Below are positions 31,750 through 38,995 of a stretch of DNA of 38,995 nucleotides, in pieces. The stretch spans positions 1 through 38,995 of the forward strand of contig CAILRB010000072.1 of the NCBI GenBank assembly GCA_903836465.1, given 5' to 3'. The translations under genes and the position numbers were made by a program. The notes beneath the pieces were generated by a model that saw only the letters and a program-made list of their open reading frames with translations, searched no databases and had not been told where the DNA came from. The stretch is from an uncultured Chlorobiaceae bacterium. GTDB lineage: Bacteria > Bacteroidota > Chlorobiia > Chlorobiales > Chlorobiaceae. Positions within the stretch are counted from its first letter, which is position 1; each line of letters opens with the position of its first letter.

Positions 31750-34700
31750 CTAAGGAACCTTGTCATCTATACGAATTTCAAGACCCAGACCCTGCAGCTC
31801 CCTTATAAGGACATTGAAGGATTCGGGTATACCCGGCTCGGGCAGGTTCTGACCTTTAACAATAGCTTCATAAGTTTTGTTCCGCCCAATCACATCATCC
31901 GATTTAACCGTCAGCATTTCCCGGAGAATATTGGATGCGCCATAAGCCTCAAGAGCCCAGACTTCCATTTCACCAAATCTCTGGCCTCCAAACTGTGCCT
32001 TTCCTCCAAGCGGCTGCTGGGTAATCAGTGAGTATGGACCCGTGGAACGGGCATGAATCTTGTCATCAACAAGGTGACTCAACTTGAGCATGTAGATATA
32101 ACCAATGGTCACTTCGTCATCAAATCGTTCACCAGTGCGACCATCAAAAAGACTCACTTTGCCATGCGCCGGAAGGCCAGCCCTGTCGAGTTCATGCTGA
32201 ACTTCCTGATACGTAGCACCGTTGAAAATAGGTGTCTTGAACTTGACTCCCAATGTCTTTGCCGCCCAGCCAAGCGATGTTTCATAGAGCTGGCCAATAT
32301 TCATACGACTTGGCACACCCAGAGGGTTCAGAACAATATCAACCGGGGTACCATCTTCCATGAAGGGCATATCCTCGATCGGGAGAATTTTCCCGACGAC
32401 CCCCTTGTTGCCATGACGGCCGGCCATTTTGTCACCGACCTGAATTTTTCTTTTCTGGGCAATATAAACCTTCGCTAACTCCTCAATACCAGGAGGAAGC
32501 TCATCGCCAACATTGATCTTGTATTTCTCGTTGTCACGCTCATCGGACAAATCTTTCAGCATGAAACGAAACTCCTTGACAAGACGAATAACATTATCAT
32601 TAACCTTGTCAGAATCTGTGACGCCTTTTGAAAAGTCAATCGACTCAAGGAACGGCATAACACTGAATTTCGCAAGTACGCTGTCATCATAGAGGGAACC
32701 TTCAGCTACAAGCTGCTTGCCTTTATCACTATAGAGACCTGACGAGTTCTTGCCCTCAAGAAGCTGTTTTATCCATTTGACAAAACGCTTCCGCAGGTCA
32801 TATTCTTTAGCATCAAATTTCCGGTCAACCAACTCAATCTTTTCCTTGACATCAAGGCCGACCTTTTTCTTCCGGCTGAAAAGCTTTGTCTTGATGACAA
32901 TACCTTTCATTCCGGCGGGCACATGCATTGACGCATCCTTGACATCGCTTGATTTGTCGCCGAAAATTGCCCTGAGTAACTTCTCTTCCGGCGTTGGATC
33001 ACTTTCGCCTTTCGGTGTTATTTTTCCGACAAGAATATCCCGCTCCTTGACTTCTGCGCCATTTCGCACGATACCGTTTTCGTCAAGATTTCTGAGCGCT
33101 TCATCGCTGACATTATAAATATCGCGGGTGAACTGCTCCTCACCTCGTTTGGTATCGCGAACATTTGCTTCAAATTCATGGATATGAATCGAGGTAAACA
33201 CATCGTCATAGACAAGCCTTTCACTTAAGATAATGGCATCCTCAAAGTTATAACCGCGCCACGGCATGAAGGCTACCAAAACATTTTTTCCAAGCGCCAG
33301 TTCTCCATTATCTGTCGAAGAGCTGTCGGCAAGCACTGCGCCCTTTTCGACCCGTTGACCGATCTGCACCAGAGGTTTCTGTGAAATGCAGGTATCCTGG
33401 TTTGAACGCTTGAACTTGATCAGCTTGTAGGTTTTCACTCCTTCATCAGGATCAAGCATTGATAACCGCACATCATTGTCGGTATCAATATCGTAGCGAA
33501 TGGTAATATACTCCGCCGTAACGTCTTCAAGCACTCCGGAGGCTTCTGCTAAAATAACTGAACGTGAGTCCCTCGCAACCTTTGCCTCCATGCCGGTACC
33601 AACAACAGGAGCTTCTGATGTCAAAAGCGGAACTGCCTGGCGTTGCATGTTGGCGCCCATAAGTGCGCGGTTACCATCATCGTGTTCAAGAAAGGGAATC
33701 AGTGCTGCGGCGGCGCTGACAATTTGTACCGGTGAGACATCCATAAAGTTAACATCCTCTGCCGCTACAACCGGATAGTCACCCTTTGTTCTGGCCTGAA
33801 CGGTCTCAAGAGCTATTTTATTGTTCTCATCAAGAGGAACACTGACTGGTACCGTAATCTTGTTCTCCTCATCTTCAGCCGAAAGCATCAGAACAGTGTC
33901 AGTCACCTGGCCCTTGTCTACAACTCTGTAAGGTGTTTGTATAAAACCTTTATCATTGATCTCAGCGTAGACCGACAACGAGGAAATAAGACCGATATTC
34001 GGGCCTTCCGGTGTTTCGATGGGGCACAGTCTGCCATAGTGTGTATAGTGCACATCCCGCACCTCAAAACCCGCACGTTCCCTGGTAAGACCTCCAGGTC
34101 CAAGAGCAGAAACCCTTCTCTTGTTGGTCATTTCAGCCAGGGGATTGGTCTGGTCCATAAACTGCGAGAGCTGGCTGGTCGCAAAGAAACTTGAGACGAC
34201 GCTTGATACTGTGCGCGCATTAATCAGATCCGCAGGAGCGATTTTATCTGAATCTCTCGAGTTTAGTTTTTCACGAACATTTTTGCCCATCCTGGCAAGC
34301 CCGATCACAAACTGTGCGGCAAGCTGTTCCCCGACTGAACGCACACGACGATTTGCCAGATGATCAACATCGTCAACATCAGCAAGCCCATTGACCAGCT
34401 TGATGAGATAATAGATGACAGAAATAATATCATAATGCGTCAGCACCAGAATATCATCACCCGTCGGCTCATCCGAAAATGATTGTATCGTCTGAAGAAT
34501 TTTTTCGTAAATGGTATCAGAAAGCTGTTTTAACTCTGGTTTGCCTGAAAGGTATTCAGTCAGATCATCAAACTCTTTACTGAGCTTTTTCTTGATCCTG
34601 TAGCGACCAACCTCACCAAGATCATATTTTTTCTGATTGAAGAAGGTTCTTTCAAGAAAACTCCTTGCCGCATCAATATCGGGTGCTTCGTTGGCTCTCA

Positions 34701-35667
34701 GCTCTTCATAGACAATCTCAAGAGCCTCTTCCTCCGTAGCCGAGCTGTCATTGAGAATGGTATTGATAATGATTGATTTGTCCGCGCCTTTATCCCCGCC
34801 GACAAAGGTTTTCATTACTTTGACGCTTTTGTAGCCCGCAGCCAGAATCTGCTCAAAAATATCTTCCGTGATCGCGGTCCTGGCACTTACCACCTCACCG
34901 GTCTGCATGTCAACAATATCAGACGCAAGGTACTGCCCGACAAGCTGCTCTTTTTTACTGGATTTAAGAGGAATCTCTTCAACCAGATCAAAAAGACCAA
35001 GAATATCCTCATCTCTTGCAAATCCTATGGCGCGCAGAAGGGCACTGACCAGAAAATTCTTTTTCTGATCGATGTAAACAAAAATCTGATTATTGATATC
35101 AGTCTGAAACTCAATCCATGAGCCTCTGGTCGGTACAATTTTAGCCGAATACATTTTCTTGCCATTCGGATGGACTGCTTCACTGAAAACGACGCCTGGC
35201 GAGCGGTGAAGCTGGGCTACCACCACCCTTTCAGCACCATTAACAATAAACGTGCCACGATCCGTCATGTAAGGAATCCTGCCAAGATATACCTCTTGCT
35301 GAATGGTCTCCTTCCAGTCGGTCTCATCAGCCTCGTCCTTATAGGAGAGCTTAAGCTTGACTTTCAGGGAAACATCATAAGTCAGGCCCCTTTCAATACA
35401 ATCCTCGACGGTGTACTTTGGTTTATCAAAACCATAAGAAATATACTCAAGCAGATAGAGGCCTCGTGTATCAGTAATAGGGAAGGCTCCGCGAAGAACC
35501 CTCTCAAGACCTTGATCCTTCCTTTTGGCTAAAGGGACACTATCCTGTATAAAATTATGAAATGAATCTAACTGAACTTTTAATAAGTCGGGAGGCTCTA
35601 TAATACTTTGGATTTTGGAAAAGTCAATACAGGGTGTTGTTGTTGCATCGGCCACTTTCACATGCAC
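31750..35667 (-). CDS. rpoB: DNA-directed RNA polymerase beta subunit
   Basis: About 1305 aa. The frame begins at GTG 35665-35667, with a second GTG two codons later (35659-35661, [10 protein letters not shown]), so the start is uncertain. Signatures include [20 protein letters not shown] in the N-terminal part and the rifampicin region [15 protein letters not shown] with [12 protein letters not shown]. Near the C-terminus are [12 protein letters not shown], then [20 protein letters not shown]. The upstream gene rplL is 204 bases away, and a stable hairpin lies between them. Confidence 0.97.
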   Translation of the reverse strand: MHVKVADATTTPCIDFSKIQSIIEPPDLLKVQLDSFHNFIQDSVPLAKRKDQGLERVLRGAFPITDTRGLYLLEYISYGFDKPKYTVEDCIERGLTYDVSLKVKLKLSYKDEADETDWKETIQQEVYLGRIPYMTDRGTFIVNGAERVVVAQLHRSPGVVFSEAVHPNGKKMYSAKIVPTRGSWIEFQTDINNQIFVYIDQKKNFLVSALLRAIGFARDEDILGLFDLVEEIPLKSSKKEQLVGQYLASDIVDMQTGEVVSARTAITEDIFEQILAAGYKSVKVMKTFVGGDKGADKSIIINTILNDSSATEEEALEIVYEELRANEAPDIDAARSFLERTFFNQKKYDLGEVGRYRIKKKLSKEFDDLTEYLSGKPELKQLSDTIYEKILQTIQSFSDEPTGDDILVLTHYDIISVIYYLIKLVNGLADVDDVDHLANRRVRSVGEQLAAQFVIGLARMGKNVREKLNSRDSDKIAPADLINARTVSSVVSSFFATSQLSQFMDQTNPLAEMTNKRRVSALGPGGLTRERAGFEVRDVHYTHYGRLCPIETPEGPNIGLISSLSVYAEINDKGFIQTPYRVVDKGQVTDTVLMLSAEDEENKITVPVSVPLDENNKIALETVQARTKGDYPVVAAEDVNFMDVSPVQIVSAAAALIPFLEHDDGNRALMGANMQRQAVPLLTSEAPVVGTGMEAKVARDSRSVILAEASGVLEDVTAEYITIRYDIDTDNDVRLSMLDPDEGVKTYKLIKFKRSNQDTCISQKPLVQIGQRVEKGAVLADSSSTDNGELALGKNVLVAFMPWRGYNFEDAIILSERLVYDDVFTSIHIHEFEANVRDTKRGEEQFTRDIYNVSDEALRNLDENGIVRNGAEVKERDILVGKITPKGESDPTPEEKLLRAIFGDKSSDVKDASMHVPAGMKGIVIKTKLFSRKKKVGLDVKEKIELVDRKFDAKEYDLRKRFVKWIKQLLEGKNSSGLYSDKGKQLVAEGSLYDDSVLAKFSVMPFLESIDFSKGVTDSDKVNDNVIRLVKEFRFMLKDLSDERDNEKYKINVGDELPPGIEELAKVYIAQKRKIQVGDKMAGRHGNKGVVGKILPIEDMPFMEDGTPVDIVLNPLGVPSRMNIGQLYETSLGWAAKTLGVKFKTPIFNGATYQEVQHELDRAGLPAHGKVSLFDGRTGERFDDEVTIGYIYMLKLSHLVDDKIHARSTGPYSLITQQPLGGKAQFGGQRFGEMEVWALEAYGASNILREMLTVKSDDVIGRNKTYEAIVKGQNLPEPGIPESFNVLIRELQGLGLEIRIDDKVP

Positions 35668-35815
35668 CTCACTTTTATCAATTGCATGAATTACTTACAG
35701 GTTAAGTCATCACAAATATCGGCAAACGTTAACCGGACAACAAATTACGTCCGGTTGAACCACAATCGTATCATTACAGCAATTACAATTTAAACTGTTC
35801 TTATACAAACAGACA

Positions 35816-35844
35816 AAGCTCCGTTTCATATCGAAACGGAGCTT
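35816..35844 (-). terminator. Hairpin between rplL and rpoB (probable attenuator)
   Basis: The arms AAGCTCCGTTTC and GAAACGGAGCTT pair over 12 bases with a 5-base loop. On the minus strand the stem is followed by TTTGTCTGTTTG, a weak T-rich stretch. This fits a partial terminator that lowers rpoBC expression relative to the ribosomal protein genes, as known for the equivalent E. coli gap. A full stop is unlikely because rpoB has no other obvious promoter, though one in the 150 bases to rpoB cannot be excluded. Confidence 0.7.
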
Positions 35845-35871
35845 GCTTAAGTAATGACTTCTTTTCAAAGA

Positions 35872-36246
35872 TCACTTCACCTCTACTGATGCACCTGCGT
35901 CTTTCAGTTCCTTGGCAATCTTTTCTGCTTCGTCCTTGGAAATAGCTTCTTTTACCGTTTTCGGAGCGCCATCAACAAGATCCTTTGCCTCTTTCAGGCC
36001 TAGACCTGTGATAGCACGAACAGCCTTGATCACATTGATTTTACTTTCACCTGCGGCGGTAAGCACAACATCAAACTCTGTCTGTTCTTCCACTACAGGC
36101 GCATCACCTGCTGCAACTGCTGCAACACCGGCAACCGCGACAGGAGCTGCACTGACACCAAACTTCTCTTCCAGAGCCTTCACTAACGATGAAGCCTCTG
36201 TAAGGGTCAACTTACCAATTTCCTCTACAAGTGTTTCGATAGACAT
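35872..36246 (-). CDS. rplL: 50S ribosomal protein L7/L12
   Basis: A 124-aa stalk protein that recruits GTPase translation factors. The N-terminal dimerisation part is [20 protein letters not shown]; an Ala/Val-rich hinge covers about residues 35-55. The C-terminal domain has [20 protein letters not shown] and [29 protein letters not shown]-type Shine-Dalgarno lies upstream of the ATG. It follows rplJ by 68 bases. Confidence 0.97.
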   Translation of the reverse strand: MSIETLVEEIGKLTLTEASSLVKALEEKFGVSAAPVAVAGVAAVAAGDAPVVEEQTEFDVVLTAAGESKINVIKAVRAITGLGLKEAKDLVDGAPKTVKEAISKDEAEKIAKELKDAGASVEVK

Positions 36247-36314
36247 TATTCCCCTCTCTTGTTTAATTTAAAATGTATAGTAATCTCTTTGAGTGCGTAA
36301 TAGTATTTAGAAAT

Positions 36315-36833
36315 CTACTGCTTTTGCCTGGCAACCTGGTCAAGTGCATAAACAAGGTTTCTCATTACGGCATTAACCACCATTGGAACAGAACTGATCA
36401 CATTGTTGATCACACCGGCAGCTCGACCGACATTCTCCTTCTTGCTGAGCATCTCTGAAAGTAATTGAAGCTGATCCGGGCCGAAAACAACACCATCGAT
36501 CGCAGCCATCTTGAACTTCAATGCCTCATTGGTCTTGCCGAACTTCCTGATAACTTTCGCAGGAGCAACGGGATCGTCAAACCCAAATGCAACTGCTGTC
36601 GTGCTTTTTAGTCCCGGGGCAAGCTTGTCGGCTCCGTCAAGATCCTTCAACGCCTTTTTAATCAGGGTGTTTTTTACAACACGATACTCAACGCCTGCTT
36701 TCCTGAACTCGTTGCGAAGTTCCGACATTTTAGCAACACTCAACCCCTGAAACTCCGTCAGATATATACCTTGTGACCTGTTGATCTTTTCAGCAACTTC
36801 CTGAACGATCTGTTCCTTTTTATCTCGCTTCAT
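36315..36833 (-). CDS. rplJ: 50S ribosomal protein L10
   Basis: A 172-aa protein that anchors L7/L12 dimers to the ribosome. It begins MKRDKKEQIVQEVAEKINRS and contains YRVVKNTLIKKAL and the C-terminal helix that binds L12. In many bacteria L10 represses its own operon through the mRNA leader. Only 17 bases separate it from rplA here, so any such site would have to be inside or overlap rplA. Confidence 0.96.
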   Translation of the reverse strand: MKRDKKEQIVQEVAEKINRSQGIYLTEFQGLSVAKMSELRNEFRKAGVEYRVVKNTLIKKALKDLDGADKLAPGLKSTTAVAFGFDDPVAPAKVIRKFGKTNEALKFKMAAIDGVVFGPDQLQLLSEMLSKKENVGRAAGVINNVISSVPMVVNAVMRNLVYALDQVARQKQ

Positions 36834-36850
36834 CGTATAAACCGTTTTTA

Positions 36851-37540
36851 TTAGGCGACAAATTTTTCCATTTTAACCTTCACGCTCGGGGACATCGTGC
36901 TTGAAAGCGCAATACCCTGCACATACTGACCCTTGGCTGCCGATGGCTTCAGACGAACAACCTCCTTAAGGAAGCTGGCGATATTGGCAACCAACTGATC
37001 AGGCTGAAACGAAACCTTGCCGACAGGGGCATGAACATTTCCTGCCTTATCAACCCTGAACTCGATTTTACCAGCCTTGACCTCCTTGACTGCCTTGGCT
37101 ACATCCATCGTCACTGTTCCTGACTTCGGATTCGGCATCAAACCGCGAGGTCCAAGAATCTTGGCGACCTTACCCAACTGGCCCATGACATCGGGAGTTG
37201 CAATAATAACATCAACACCTGTCCACCCTTCCTGGATTTTTTCGATGTATTCCTCAAAACCCACCATATCAGCGCCCGCCTCCCTTGCTTCATCAGCCTT
37301 GGCTTCCTTGCAGACAACCAGCACAGAAACAGTTTTTCCTGTACCATGCGGAAGCATGACTGTACCACGCACAACCTGATCAGCGTGTCGGGGATCAACC
37401 CCAAGCTTTACGGCAATATCAACGGTTGCATCGAACTTCGAAACGGTAATCTCCCTGATCTTCTCAACGGCATCAACCAGATCGTACTCACGAAAACGCT
37501 CGACCTTCAATGCTGCATCTCTGTATTTTTTCCCCGCCAT
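36851..37540 (-). CDS. rplA: 50S ribosomal protein L1
   Basis: 229 aa. Contains FDATVDIAVKLGVDPRHADQ, GTVMLPHGTGKTVSVLV, and GPRGLMPNPKSGTVT. It binds 23S rRNA at the L1 stalk and in many bacteria also represses the rplKA mRNA. It is 74 bases after rplK on the same strand. Confidence 0.97.
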   Translation of the reverse strand: MAGKKYRDAALKVERFREYDLVDAVEKIREITVSKFDATVDIAVKLGVDPRHADQVVRGTVMLPHGTGKTVSVLVVCKEAKADEAREAGADMVGFEEYIEKIQEGWTGVDVIIATPDVMGQLGKVAKILGPRGLMPNPKSGTVTMDVAKAVKEVKAGKIEFRVDKAGNVHAPVGKVSFQPDQLVANIASFLKEVVRLKPSAAKGQYVQGIALSSTMSPSVKVKMEKFVA

Positions 37541-37614
37541 TATTTTTTCTTGTCAAAGTGGTTAAATAAAACGGCCTTTCAGCCTCCCACAGCCTGTATC
37601 ACTAAAAGCTACTG

Positions 37615-38040
37615 CTAGTCCTGAATTACAATGCCCATACTTCTTGCCGTCCCTCTTATCATCTCTTCAGCACCCTTACTATCAAATGCATTGAGATCCG
37701 GTCTTTTCAGCTCAGCAATCTTCCGGATCTGTTCACTGGTAACAGAACCAACCTTATTGCGATTTGGCTCACCCGAACCTTTTTTCAAATTCGCCTCCTT
37801 CAGCAGAAGAACAGCCGCTGGAGGGGTTTTGGTAATAAACGTAAAAGACTTGTCAGAGTAAACCGTAATAACTACAGGAATAATCATTCCCGCTTCAGCC
37901 TGGGTTTTCGCATTGAACTGCTTGCAAAACTCCATGATATTAACACCTTTCTGTCCAAGAGCGGGACCGACAGGAGGAGCAGGGTTTGCTGCACCAGCCG
38001 GAATCTGAAGCTTGATAAAACCGATTACCTTTTTTGCCAT
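37615..38040 (-). CDS. rplK: 50S ribosomal protein L11
   Basis: 141 aa. Begins [20 protein letters not shown] and contains [20 protein letters not shown], the conserved L11 region at the GTPase centre. The C-terminal RNA-binding domain has [18 protein letters not shown] and ends in [11 protein letters not shown]. It follows nusG by 41 bases. Confidence 0.98.
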   Translation of the reverse strand: MAKKVIGFIKLQIPAGAANPAPPVGPALGQKGVNIMEFCKQFNAKTQAEAGMIIPVVITVYSDKSFTFITKTPPAAVLLLKEANLKKGSGEPNRNKVGSVTSEQIRKIAELKRPDLNAFDSKGAEEMIRGTARSMGIVIQD

Positions 38041-38081
38041 AAACTATTTCAATTCAGAAGCTTAAAATACTTAAGCCCCTA

Positions 38082-38657
38082 TTATTGGGAAACTGACTTA
38101 ACCTGTGAAAAATCAAGCTCTGTCGGCGTACCACGACCAAAAAAGCTTATCATAACCTTAACCTTCATTCTTTCAGTGCTCACCTCATGAACAACACCGG
38201 TCAACGAACTGAATGGCCCGTCAATGACCTTAACTGAATCACCGACCCTGAACGGCGCCTCAACAACTGAGCGATGCTCAATATCCTTCTCCGGTTCCAG
38301 AATTTTTTCTACCTCATCCGGCCTCAGAGGGGTAGGAATATCGTCAACACCAAGAAAACCAATAACAGACGGGATATCAAGGATCAAATTCCTTGTCTGC
38401 TTGTCAAGCACAGCTTCAATAAGCACATAACCCGGAAAAGCGTTTTTGGTTAAACTTCTTTTTTTCCCGTTTTTAACTTCGACAAACCGCTCGTATGGAA
38501 CATAAATCTGCAGTATCTTGTCGGCAAGACCGCACCGAACAACATCCGCATCAATTGCCTCTTTAACCTTGCGCTCATGGCCTGAATAAATCCTGAGTGC
38601 ATACCAGCGTGCAACCGGAACACCCTGAACATCAACATCCTTTTTTTTTGCGCTCAT
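38082..38657 (-). CDS. nusG: Transcription termination/antitermination protein NusG
   Basis: 191 aa from ATG 38655-38657. The NGN domain starts RWYALRIYSGHERKVKEAI and includes NAFPGYVLIEA, where the RNA polymerase clamp binds. The C-terminal KOW domain has FRVGDSVKVIDGPFSSLTGV. It couples RNA polymerase to Rho or to the ribosome. It lies 24 bases after secE, the usual order. Confidence 0.96.
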   Translation of the reverse strand: MSAKKKDVDVQGVPVARWYALRIYSGHERKVKEAIDADVVRCGLADKILQIYVPYERFVEVKNGKKRSLTKNAFPGYVLIEAVLDKQTRNLILDIPSVIGFLGVDDIPTPLRPDEVEKILEPEKDIEHRSVVEAPFRVGDSVKVIDGPFSSLTGVVHEVSTERMKVKVMISFFGRGTPTELDFSQVKSVSQ

Positions 38658-38681
38658 CAATTCAACCTTAACACTGTTATT

Positions 38682-38873
38682 TTACAATAACTTCCCCATA
38701 ACAAAATTTATAACCCAATCAACAAGAAACGTAAACAAGGCCAGAATACCGGAAACCGTCAAGACAACTATAGTCAAATCCTTGATCTCATCCTGACTCG
38801 GCCAGATCACCTTCCGCATCTCATTGATGACATCACGATAGTACTGAGCTGCTTTACCTATATATTTATTCAT
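38682..38873 (-). CDS. secE: Preprotein translocase subunit SecE
   Basis: 63 aa from ATG 38871-38873, starting MNKYIGKAAQYYRDVINEMR. The open frame runs on to 38945 but that overlaps the tRNA gene and is not SecE-like. The segment RKVIWPSQDEI is the conserved amphipathic helix preceding the single membrane span (LTIVVLTVSGILALFTFLVDW). It clamps the SecY channel in the inner membrane. Confidence 0.93.
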   Translation of the reverse strand: MNKYIGKAAQYYRDVINEMRKVIWPSQDEIKDLTIVVLTVSGILALFTFLVDWVINFVMGKLL

Positions 38874-38918
38874 GAATACAAGTGCGGAATAAACAACAGT
38901 GAAAATTTCTTCTGCGTG

Positions 38919-38991
38919 CACGTCAGGAGGGAATCGAACCCCCAACCTGCGGTTTTGGAGACCGCTGCTCTACCAATTAAGCTACTGACGT
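38919..38991 (-). tRNA. tRNA-Trp (anticodon CCA)
   Basis: The minus strand folds as a cloverleaf of 73 bases. The acceptor stem is ACGTCAG with CTGACGT, and the D arm contains TAGCTTAATTGGTAGAGCA. The anticodon stem is GCGGT/ACCGC with loop CTCCAAA and anticodon CCA. The T arm is GGGGGTTCGAATCCCTC. The 3' CCA is not fully encoded. tRNA-Trp directly upstream of secE is a common arrangement. Confidence 0.96.
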
Positions 38992-38995
38992 ATAC

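Noticed and set aside
36834-36850. L10 leader autoregulatory element before rplJ
   Set aside because: Only 17 bases separate rplA and rplJ, too short for a separate leader, and I could not identify the structure within rplA.
1-38995. CRISPR array or cas genes
   Set aside because: No regularly spaced direct repeats and no Cas-like protein. The repeated palindromes are irregularly spaced and lie at gene ends.

Overview
This window looks like a chromosomal segment of a green sulfur bacterium (Chlorobiaceae: Chlorobium, Pelodictyon or a relative). The assignment is inferred from gene content and order. A 2-oxoglutarate:ferredoxin oxidoreductase pair (korA-korB), as used in the reductive TCA cycle, sits beside acetyl-CoA carboxylase genes (accA, accB, accC), alaS, two small ferredoxins and the secE-nusG-rplKAJL-rpoBC cluster.

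Positions 1-8.9 kb are an accessory region in which every recognisable gene, intact or broken, lies on the minus strand. It holds toxin-antitoxin (TA) modules: a DUF4160/DUF2442-type pair (broken), a BrnT-like/RHH pair plus a paralogous pair with a truncated toxin, a ParE/addiction-module pair, a FitA-like antitoxin with a possible PIN remnant, a HigA-type remnant, and two BrnT modules. It also holds a DUF2283 protein and several unrecognised proteins. Between or inside the 3' ends of these genes are short imperfect palindromes whose ends match the integron attC core (RYYYAAC...GTTRRRY). The best are at 1501-1562, 5311-5370 and 7469-7526. A fragment encoding the C-terminus of an integron-type tyrosine recombinase lies at 5128-5249. 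I read the region as a decayed chromosomal integron or a cluster of attC sites lacking a working integrase.

Positions 7.4-14.2 kb carry a 468-aa protein with a possible PD-(D/E)XK motif and a 1757-aa SF1 helicase with a C-terminal DUF559/MTES_1575-type nuclease domain. Both are plausible but unproven nucleic-acid-targeting or defence proteins. A gene-poor stretch (14178-14615) separates them from the conserved backbone.

Positions 14.6-39 kb are the core genome. serB (tandem ACT domains plus HAD phosphatase) runs convergently into two tandem ferredoxins and alaS. Then come a small Cys-rich protein, korAB behind a good promoter-like sequence, a bidirectional terminator, accA and HU (minus), efp-accB-accC (plus), a second bidirectional terminator, and the long minus-strand cluster tRNA-Trp-secE-nusG-rplK-rplA-rplJ-rplL-[hairpin]-rpoB-rpoC. 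Together these genes cover ferredoxin-dependent carbon fixation, the first step of fatty-acid synthesis, and transcription and translation machinery.
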